NCBI GenBank assembly: GCA_964460185.1
Contig: CAYWTM010000108.1
Location: 1 to 11,578, forward strand
Source: JAVJPJ01 sp040217295
GTDB lineage: Bacteria > Pseudomonadota > Alphaproteobacteria > Rhodobacterales > Rhodobacteraceae
Length of the DNA stretch: 11,578 nucleotides
Direction of reading: 5' to 3'
A model generated the notes under the pieces. That model did no database searches. It saw nothing but the letters and a program-made list of their open reading frames with translations, and was not told the DNA's origin. The position numbers and the translations under genes are program-made. Within the stretch, counting starts at the first letter, position 1; every line of letters begins with the position of its first letter. This document shows positions 6,958 to 11,578 of the stretch, piece after piece.

Positions 6958-7028
6958 CGTTTCGGACCCTTTGACGGCCATGGTGACCCCGAAAGCCCCG
7001 AGGCGACCCGAAAATTAGGCAATTGTTC

Positions 7029-8207
7029 ATGAATGCGCGCACAGGGTGGCCAATACGGGCCGCCTGCCCTGTGCGCTTGGGGGTGCCCTGGTTGACTGGG
7101 GTCTTTTTCTTGGCTGTTCGTTCCGGCATCGCGATCATTGGCACGGTGGGCCTGCCCGCCCGATACGGCGGGTTCGAAACGCTGGCCGATGAACTGGTTA
7201 AATCGGCGCAGGCTGCGGGGGCCTCAGGCCAGTTCACCGTATATTGCAGCGCGCGGCAATCGGGCCGGGACAGGCCCGTCACCCACCACGGCGCACGGTT
7301 GCGCTATCTGCCGCTTGGGGCCAATGGCCTGCAATCGGTGGCCTATGATGCGCTGTCGCTGTTGGATGCCGCGCGCCGACGCCATGACGCGGTCCTTGTC
7401 CTCGGCGTATCGGGCGCCATCGCGCTTCCGGCGGTTCGACTTCTGACCGGGCTGCGGGTGATCGTTCACGTCGACGGGATCGAATGGCAGCGCCCGAAAT
7501 GGCGTGGCGCCGCCCGCGCGTTCTTGCGCCTGTCGGAACGCATCGCCGTTCGCTGGGGTCATGAGGTGATCGCCGACAATGTTGAAATCGCACGCTACAT
7601 CCGGCGTCGGTATGACCGTGACAGCGCCCTGATCGCCTATGGCAGCGACGCGGACGCGACGGTTGCAGCGGGCGACATCTCGGATCTCGGGCTTCCAGCG
7701 GGCTACGCCCTGACCATCGCAAGGATCGAACCCGAGAACCATGTTGCGATGATCCTCGAGGCCTTTGCCAAAGTCCCCGACCAGCCGCTTGTCGTGGTGG
7801 GCAACTGGCACGCCACGGCGCATGGACGCGATCTTCGCGCGCGCTACGCGCACCTGCCCAATCTGCATCTGATAGACGCCGAGTATGACCCCGCCCGGCT
7901 GCGTGCGCTGCGCAGGGGGGCGAGGTTTTACGTTCACGGGCATTCGGCCGGTGGCACCAACCCGTCACTGGTCGAGATGATGGCATATGGCATTCCGATT
8001 GCCGCCTTCGCGTGCGCCTTCAACCGCGAGACAACCCATGGCGCGGCAAGCTTTTTCGACAGTGCCCGGTCCTTGCGTGATCTGATCCCGGCTTTGGCCG
8101 ATCCCCGCCTTGCGGATGGCATGGGCGCAGACCTTGCCGCACTCGCGCACCGCCACTACCGATGGTCAGATGTCACGGCCGCCTATTTTCGGCTTCTGGG
8201 CATGTAA
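7029..8207 (+). CDS. GT4-like glycosyltransferase with DUF1972-type N-terminal domain
   Basis: GT-B fold glycosyltransferase, 392 residues from this ATG. The N-terminal signature GTVGLPARYGGFET (38-51) is that of DUF1972, found in rhamnosyl- and related transferases of capsule and exopolysaccharide assembly. The C-terminal GT1/GT4 domain shows ARIEPENHVAMILEAF (231-246) and GGTNPSLVEMMAYG (308-321), with Glu316 as the expected nucleotide-sugar contact. No membrane segment or signal peptide is obvious, so it is probably a cytoplasmic or inner-face enzyme; donor and acceptor cannot be read. The start is uncertain. Homologues usually begin just before IAIIGTVG, which would favour a TTG at 7110 (preceded by GGGG at 7098-7101). 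The ATG at 7029 (weak AGG at 7017) and a TTG at 7023 are longer options, and codons between 7029 and 7109 look atypical. No other polysaccharide gene is nearby; hisB follows 66 bases downstream on the same strand. Confidence 0.85.
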   Translation: MNARTGWPIRAACPVRLGVPWLTGVFFLAVRSGIAIIGTVGLPARYGGFETLADELVKSAQAAGASGQFTVYCSARQSGRDRPVTHHGARLRYLPLGANGLQSVAYDALSLLDAARRRHDAVLVLGVSGAIALPAVRLLTGLRVIVHVDGIEWQRPKWRGAARAFLRLSERIAVRWGHEVIADNVEIARYIRRRYDRDSALIAYGSDADATVAAGDISDLGLPAGYALTIARIEPENHVAMILEAFAKVPDQPLVVVGNWHATAHGRDLRARYAHLPNLHLIDAEYDPARLRALRRGARFYVHGHSAGGTNPSLVEMMAYGIPIAAFACAFNRETTHGAASFFDSARSLRDLIPALADPRLADGMGADLAALAHRHYRWSDVTAAYFRLLGM

Positions 8208-8273
8208 CCCGCCCTTCCCCCGACACATTCGGCTGTCTATACACCACCGCGACCCACAAGCGGAGCAACCCCG

Positions 8274-8861
8274 ATGCGCCAGGCCCAGATCAGCCGCAAG
8301 ACCGCCGAGACCGAGATCACCGTTTCGATCAATCTCGACGGCACCGGCGTCTATGACAATCAAACAGGCGTCGGATTTTTCGACCACATGCTCGACCAAC
8401 TGGCACGCCACGCGCTGGTCGACATGGAAATCCGGGCAACGGGCGATCTGCATATCGACGACCACCACACCGTGGAAGACGTGGGCATCACGCTTGGACA
8501 GGCCCTGACCGAGGCGCTTGGCGACAAGCGTGGCATCCGCCGCTACGGCAGTTTTCACCTGGCCATGGACGACTCGTTGATCCGCGCGGCGCTGGACCTG
8601 TCGGCCCGACCCTATCTGGTGTGGGATGTGGATTTTCCCACGGCCCGGATCGGCACCTTCGACACCGAACTGGTGCGCGAATTCTTTCAGGCTCTGTCGA
8701 CCCATGGCGGCATCACCCTGCATGTCACAAAGCTTGCCGGCATCAACAGCCATCACATCGCCGAGGCTGCGTTCAAGGCCGTGGCGCGCGCCTTGCGTGA
8801 GGCGGTTGAACCCGATCCGCGCAAATCCGACGCCATCCCCTCGACCAAAGGGGCGTTGTAG
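8274..8861 (+). CDS. hisB: Imidazoleglycerol-phosphate dehydratase
   Basis: Manganese enzyme that dehydrates imidazole glycerol phosphate to imidazole acetol phosphate in histidine synthesis. At 195 residues it is the monofunctional form, without the phosphatase domain found in enteric HisB. The two pseudo-repeats with metal ligands are complete: FDHML (36-40), DLHIDDHHTVED (58-69), HLAMDD (95-100), Glu136 in EFFQAL, NSHHIAEAAFKA (158-169), and the C-terminal PSTKG (189-193). A GGAG at 8262-8265, 8 bases before the ATG, supports the start. A TATACA at 8238-8243 is a possible -10 element, but no good -35 accompanies it. HisH follows after a 5-base gap, so the two are co-transcribed and probably translationally coupled. 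Confidence 0.98.
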   Translation: MRQAQISRKTAETEITVSINLDGTGVYDNQTGVGFFDHMLDQLARHALVDMEIRATGDLHIDDHHTVEDVGITLGQALTEALGDKRGIRRYGSFHLAMDDSLIRAALDLSARPYLVWDVDFPTARIGTFDTELVREFFQALSTHGGITLHVTKLAGINSHHIAEAAFKAVARALREAVEPDPRKSDAIPSTKGAL

Positions 8862-8866
8862 CGCGC

Positions 8867-9505
8867 ATGTCCACCGTCCTGATCGATTATGACTCGGGCA
8901 ATCTGCACTCGGCCGAGAAAGCCTTTCAACGCATGGCGGCCGAAGGGGGTCGTGGCACGGTCACGGTCACCGCTGACCCCGATATGGTCGCACGGGCAGA
9001 CAGGATCGTGTTGCCCGGGGACGGGGCCTTTCCTGCCTGCCGGCGCGGTTTGCAGGCCATCGACGGCCTGGAAGAGGCCCTGGTCGACGCCGTAGAACGA
9101 CGCGGCGTTCCGTTTCTGGGCATTTGCGTGGGCATGCAGATGATGACGTCATGGGGGCGGGAATACGAGGATGTGGCCGGTTTTGGCTGGATCCCCGGCG
9201 AGGTTGTGCGCATCGCCCCAGGTGATCCAAGCCTGAAGGTGCCCCACATGGGCTGGAATGATCTGGTGATCGACGCCCGGCACCCTGTTCTGGACGGGAT
9301 CAAGACAGGAGATCACGCCTATTTCGTGCATTCCTACCACATGCGCGTGGCAGAACCCGCGCACCTGCTGGCCCATGTCGATTACGGCGGGCCGGTCACC
9401 GCGATCGTGGGCCAGCGCAATGTGGTCGGCATGCAGTTTCATCCCGAAAAAAGCCAGGCGCCGGGCCTGCGCATGATCGCGAATTTCCTGGACTGGCGGC
9501 CCTGA
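8867..9505 (+). CDS. hisH: Imidazole glycerol phosphate synthase, glutaminase subunit
   Basis: Class I glutamine amidotransferase of 212 residues. It hydrolyses glutamine and passes ammonia to HisF, which makes IGP and AICAR from PRFAR. The catalytic triad is visible: Cys87 in LGICVGMQ, with His192 and Glu194 in QFHPEKS. The oxyanion segment LPGDGAF (49-55), PHMGWN (126-131) and HSYHM (155-159) are also characteristic. The ATG lies 5 bases after the hisB stop, with no strong Shine-Dalgarno of its own, consistent with coupling to hisB. Its partner hisF is not adjacent; it starts about 2 kb downstream, after a reversed gene, hisA and two small membrane proteins. Its stop is 11 bases from the stop of the convergent DUF2147 gene. 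Confidence 0.97.
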   Translation: MSTVLIDYDSGNLHSAEKAFQRMAAEGGRGTVTVTADPDMVARADRIVLPGDGAFPACRRGLQAIDGLEEALVDAVERRGVPFLGICVGMQMMTSWGREYEDVAGFGWIPGEVVRIAPGDPSLKVPHMGWNDLVIDARHPVLDGIKTGDHAYFVHSYHMRVAEPAHLLAHVDYGGPVTAIVGQRNVVGMQFHPEKSQAPGLRMIANFLDWRP

Positions 9506-9516
9506 GGCTTGCTGGC

Positions 9517-9903
9517 CTATTGCACGCGGACCCAGTTCTGACGTGCACAGATCAGTCCTCCGGCGACACATCCCCGCAACGTCAGGCTATCGTCCTGCAC
9601 CACCATGCGCCCGATATAGATCCGATCATTCGACGGACGCCAGACAGACCCTTGATAGGTTCCGTCGCCCGCTGGTTCCATGTCGATCACCAATTGGCGA
9701 CCGATATTCGGGCTTTGGTATTCGCCCCTGCTGTCGAACGTGCGCAAGATCGTGCCGCAAACGGCCGGTCCGCAGGCGGCTAATTCGACAAAGGCAAATG
9801 CCCCGTCATCCGGTTCGGTTTGCCAAACGCCGTAGGCCGGGTCAGCCGCGACCGGCACCCCAAGGCCCAAGGCAAGTCCCAGACCCAACAAGATTTTTTT
9901 CAC
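9517..9903 (-). CDS. Exported DUF2147 domain protein
   Basis: 128-residue protein of the DUF2147 family; function unknown. A signal peptide is clear: MKKI, a hydrophobic core, and likely cleavage after Ala20 in VPVAA, which places it in the periplasm. Family features: YGVWQTE (24-30), ACGPAVCG (43-50), NDRIYIGRM (92-100), LTLRGCVAGGLICARQNWVRV (108-127, near the C-terminus). The four cysteines (44, 49, 112, 119) could form two disulfides. The start is a GTG at 9903-9901, chosen because AGGAGG (9917-9912, minus strand) lies exactly 8 bases upstream and the signal peptide begins there. The nearby ATG at 9911-9909 is out of frame. The frame stays open far upstream, antisense to hisA, which is not real. 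The gene is reversed inside the his cluster, convergent with hisH and divergent from hisA, so it has its own promoter. Confidence 0.88.
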   Translation of the reverse strand: MKKILLGLGLALGLGVPVAADPAYGVWQTEPDDGAFAFVELAACGPAVCGTILRTFDSRGEYQSPNIGRQLVIDMEPAGDGTYQGSVWRPSNDRIYIGRMVVQDDSLTLRGCVAGGLICARQNWVRVQ

Positions 9904-9911
9904 CTGGTCAT

Positions 9912-9917
9912 CCTCCT
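9912..9917 (-). promoter_or_regulatory. Perfect Shine-Dalgarno for the GTG-started DUF2147 gene
   Basis: AGGAGG on the minus strand with 8 bases before GTG (9903-9901). It decides the unusual GTG start against the much longer open frame upstream and against the out-of-frame ATG in between. Confidence 0.75.
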
Positions 9918-9919
9918 CT

Positions 9920-9946
9920 GCAGATCGGAGAAATCCTGCGATCTGC
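9920..9946. repeat. Perfect 8-bp inverted repeat in the DUF2147-hisA divergent spacer
   Basis: GCAGATCG (9920-9927) and CGATCTGC (9939-9946) are exact reverse complements separated by 11 bases. The repeat sits directly upstream of the DUF2147 Shine-Dalgarno. On the minus strand a TTTACA (9961-9956) followed after 18 bases by AGGATT (9937-9932) could be a weak promoter, whose -10 would fall in the spacer of the repeat. It could be an operator for a dimeric regulator or a hairpin in the leader. Only the symmetry is directly seen. Confidence 0.45.
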
Positions 9947-10038
9947 CCTGCCTTGTGTAAAGCATTACGTGACGGAGGCTTGCCCCTGGCCGCGCCCTTT
10001 GCCAAAAGCGCCGCATCACAAGAAAAAGGGCGGACCCC

Positions 10039-10755
10039 ATGATCCTCTATCCCGCGATCGACCTCAAGGATGGCCAGGCCGTCCGCCTTTTGCGCGGCGA
10101 GATGGACGAGGCCACCGTGTTCAACACCGATCCCGCCGCCCAGGCCCTCGCGTTCCAGGATGCGGGCTGCAGCTGGCTGCATCTGGTCGACCTCAACGGC
10201 GCCTTCGAGGGCAAGCCGGTCAACGGAGCTGCGGTCGAAGCCATCCTGGCGGCCACCGATGTCCCCGCGCAACTGGGCGGCGGCATCCGCGACATGGCCA
10301 CGATCGAGACATGGCTGGACAAGGGCATCGCCCGCGTGATCCTGGGCACCGTGGCGGTCGAAAACCCCGATCTCGTGCGCCAGGCGGCGGCCGCATTCCC
10401 CGGTCAGGTGGCCGTGGGTCTGGACGCTAGAAAAGGCCGCGTGGCCACGCGCGGTTGGGCCGAGGAAACCGACGTGATGGTGACCGATCTGGCCCGCGCC
10501 TTCGAGGACGCGGGCGTGGCCGCCATCATCTACACCGATATCGACCGCGACGGCGCCATGGGCGGCCCGAATGTTCACGCCACCGCGGAACTTGCGCGGG
10601 CCACGTCGATCCCGGTGATCGCATCGGGCGGGGTTTCCTCCATGGCGGATCTGATCGCGTTGCGGGATACTGGGGTCATAGCAGGCGCCATCTCTGGGCG
10701 CGCGCTCTATGACGGCGCGCTTGATCTGGCCGCCGCTCTGAGGGAGTTGGCGTAA
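10039..10755 (+). CDS. hisA: ProFAR isomerase (phosphoribosylformimino-AICAR-P isomerase)
   Basis: TIM-barrel isomerase of 238 residues that converts ProFAR to PRFAR, the substrate of HisF-HisH. Catalytic Asp8 is in PAIDLKDGQAVRL and Asp129 in VGLDARKG. Phosphate-binding loops are GGGIRD (80-85), TDIDRDG (166-172), SGGVSS (196-201) and GRALYDG (220-226). The order and length are normal. GGGCGG (10028-10033) lies 5 bases before the ATG. The gene is separated from hisH by the reversed DUF2147 gene and so needs a promoter in 9947-10038, where no convincing hexamer pair was found. Its TAA stop shares one base with the apparent start of the next gene. Confidence 0.97.
   Translation: MILYPAIDLKDGQAVRLLRGEMDEATVFNTDPAAQALAFQDAGCSWLHLVDLNGAFEGKPVNGAAVEAILAATDVPAQLGGGIRDMATIETWLDKGIARVILGTVAVENPDLVRQAAAAFPGQVAVGLDARKGRVATRGWAEETDVMVTDLARAFEDAGVAAIIYTDIDRDGAMGGPNVHATAELARATSIPVIASGGVSSMADLIALRDTGVIAGAISGRALYDGALDLAAALRELA
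10741..10746 (+). promoter_or_regulatory. Shine-Dalgarno inside the hisA end, pointing to an ATC start
   Basis: AGGGAG (10741-10746) is followed by exactly 8 bases and then ATC at 10755-10757, where the hisA TAA and the ATC share an A. No ATG, GTG or TTG exists in that frame between the preceding stop (10722) and a TTG at 10776. That TTG has no ribosome-binding sequence in front of it. Confidence 0.55.
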
Positions 10756-11117
10756 TCGACTATTTTGTTGCCCTGTTGCTCGTACTGTTCCCCGCGCTCG
10801 CAATCTGTGCGCTCGTGGCCGCCTGGGGCCGGAACAGTGCGGCCCCGCGTCTGGGCACTGTCTTGACCTGGAGCGGGATCGCCTGGGCCGGTGTCCTGAT
10901 GTTGACCTTCCACGGGGCCGTCATCTCCCACGTGCTGTGCCAGGGAAGCTGGCTCTACGGCCTGGACCAATGCCGTGGTATTTCCGACGAGACCGGCAAT
11001 TTCAGTGTTGCGGCGGCGTTCCTGAGCTTTGCGGCCGGGCTGACCTATGCGGTCGTGTTGGCCGTGGGGGGCGGCATCGTTGAGTATCGAACGCGCAGGC
11101 TGCGGTCGAAAGGATAA
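10755..11117 (+). CDS. Small three-helix membrane protein, unknown function, probable AUC start
   Basis: Unrecognised integral membrane protein: 120 residues from the ATC at 10755, or 113 from the TTG at 10776. Three hydrophobic segments are visible (about 3-24, 35-61 and 84-106), then a basic tail (YRTRRLRSKG). By the positive-inside rule, GRNSAAPR and the tail are cytoplasmic. The loop between helices 2 and 3 (about 62-83), holding Cys62 and Cys73, is then periplasmic, where a disulfide is possible. The ATC start is preferred because AGGGAG stands 8 bases before it. It would also give the TAA/start one-base overlap with hisA typical of coupled genes, and it adds DYFVALL, which completes the first helix; TTG at 10776 would truncate it. 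The reading frame after this point is clean. It lies within the his cluster between hisA and hisF, but nothing in it suggests a role in histidine synthesis. Confidence 0.7.
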   Translation: MDYFVALLLVLFPALAICALVAAWGRNSAAPRLGTVLTWSGIAWAGVLMLTFHGAVISHVLCQGSWLYGLDQCRGISDETGNFSVAAAFLSFAAGLTYAVVLAVGGGIVEYRTRRLRSKG

Positions 11118-11170
11118 ATCGATGGGAGTGCCCCCAAAGTGATGATTGACCCTGACGGAGCCCGAAACAG

Positions 11171-11452
11171 ATGCGACCCTTGACCGCGATCGCAGCGCTG
11201 CTGACCCTGTTGGGCCTATCCCCCCTGCTGGGTCTTGCGGCGGGATTGACCGTATCGGGCCTGAATGGCTGCGCCATCAACGAGGGGACGACGACCTCGT
11301 GCATCGTGTTCGGGGCCGAATGGGGCCCGATGCTGACGCAATTGACGGTGGCCGGCTGGTACCTGTTGCTGACCTGGCCGCTGGCGGCAGCCGGATTGAC
11401 CATGCTGGTGGTGGTCATGGTGCAGCGGCTGAAACGGCGTTCGCCCGACTGA
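11171..11452 (+). CDS. Small two-helix membrane protein, unknown function
   Basis: Unrecognised 93-residue membrane protein. Two hydrophobic segments (about 5-28 and 58-84) flank a loop (about 30-57) containing Cys34 and Cys44 in NGCAINEG...TTSCIVFG. The C-terminal tail is basic (QRLKRRSPD), so both ends are predicted cytoplasmic and the cysteine pair periplasmic. The layout GC-x-NE-G...C-x-V/I-G-x-(D/E)-x-G followed by a GW helix is one I recall from small uncharacterised alphaproteobacterial membrane proteins, but I cannot name a family. GGAG (11157-11160) lies 10 bases before the ATG. It follows the preceding membrane protein gene by 53 bases and precedes hisF by 48, so the three are probably co-transcribed with hisA. 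Confidence 0.75.
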   Translation: MRPLTAIAALLTLLGLSPLLGLAAGLTVSGLNGCAINEGTTTSCIVFGAEWGPMLTQLTVAGWYLLLTWPLAAAGLTMLVVVMVQRLKRRSPD

Positions 11453-11477
11453 GCGTCCTGCCCCCTTTCCTGCCCGT

Positions 11478-11500
11478 GCGTTTCCGCCTAAACGGAACGC
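11478..11500 (+). promoter_or_regulatory. Hairpin directly in front of the hisF start codon
   Basis: GCGTTTCCG (11478-11486) pairs with CGGAACGC (11493-11500) around a 6-base loop (CCTAAA), with one bulged T. The 3' arm contains CGGAA, the only Shine-Dalgarno-like sequence before hisF, and ends on the base before the ATG. If it folds in the mRNA it would bury the ribosome-binding site. The fold is seen; regulation is speculative. Confidence 0.4.
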
Positions 11501-11578
11501 ATGCTGAAAACCCGCATCATTCCCTGTCTCGATGTCGCCGATGGCCGCGTGGTCAAGGGCGTCAACTTCGTCGACCTG
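11501..11578 (+). CDS. hisF: Imidazole glycerol phosphate synthase, cyclase subunit (first 26 codons)
   Basis: The visible residues MLKTRIIPCLDVADGRVVKG followed by VNFVDL are the unmistakable HisF N-terminus, with catalytic Asp11 and the adjacent Cys9. The rest lies beyond the right edge. HisF is the TIM-barrel cyclase that receives ammonia from HisH and turns PRFAR into IGP and AICAR. The start codon is preceded immediately by a hairpin arm (11493-11500) containing CGGAA, so its ribosome-binding site is poorly placed or masked. Confidence 0.95.
   Translation, partial: MLKTRIIPCLDVADGRVVKGVNFVDL

Noticed and set aside
9904..10803. Long upstream extension of the DUF2147 frame across hisA
   Set aside because: The signal peptide and AGGAGG place the start at the GTG at 9903; the rest is antisense to hisA.

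Overview
The window is G+C-rich bacterial chromosome. It very probably comes from an alphaproteobacterium of the Rhodobacterales (Roseobacter/Rhodobacter group). This is inferred from protein styles (an about 1146-residue alphaproteobacterial pyruvate carboxylase, a roseobacter-type alpha-hydroxy-acid oxidase), from a GTTC-N7-GTTC LexA-type box in front of uvrD, and from the arrangement hisB-hisH-(DUF2147, reversed)-hisA-...-hisF. It looks like core chromosome. I see no insertion sequence, phage gene, CRISPR array or toxin-antitoxin locus, and no gap between genes longer than about 300 bases.

Layout. Positions 1-1003 (minus) hold the N-terminal 334 codons of a UvrD/PcrA helicase running off the left edge. 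The divergent spacer to the next gene (1004-1206) carries a perfect SOS-box match and a cluster of perfect palindromes. At 1207-2343 (+) is an FMN-dependent alpha-hydroxy-acid (L-lactate type) oxidase. At 2474-5914 (+) is a full-length pyruvate carboxylase with biotin carboxylase, carboxyltransferase and biotin-carrier domains. Together these two suggest a lactate-to-pyruvate-to-oxaloacetate neighbourhood, although each probably has its own promoter. At 6062-6754 (+) is an unrecognised secreted or anchored protein whose N-terminus looks like a Flp-type prepilin signal. A self-contained tRNA-Gly(GCC) unit with promoter and strong intrinsic terminator follows (6804-6957), then a solitary DUF1972/GT4-type glycosyltransferase (7029-8207).

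The right third is a histidine biosynthesis cluster: hisB (8274-8861), hisH (8867-9505), hisA (10039-10755) and the first 26 codons of hisF (11501 to the edge). HisH and HisF form the IGP synthase. HisA makes its substrate PRFAR and HisB consumes its product IGP, so four consecutive steps lie here. The cluster is interrupted twice: by a reversed exported DUF2147 gene (9517-9903) and by two small membrane proteins of unknown function between hisA and hisF. The first of these appears to start at an AUC codon overlapping the hisA stop.

The points most worth a second look are the non-AUG start after hisA, the two small membrane proteins with predicted periplasmic cysteine pairs inside the his cluster, the prepilin-like signal on a beta-rich protein, the LexA box and palindrome cluster upstream of uvrD, and the perfect inverted repeat in front of the DUF2147 gene. 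No dramatic new multi-gene system is evident.
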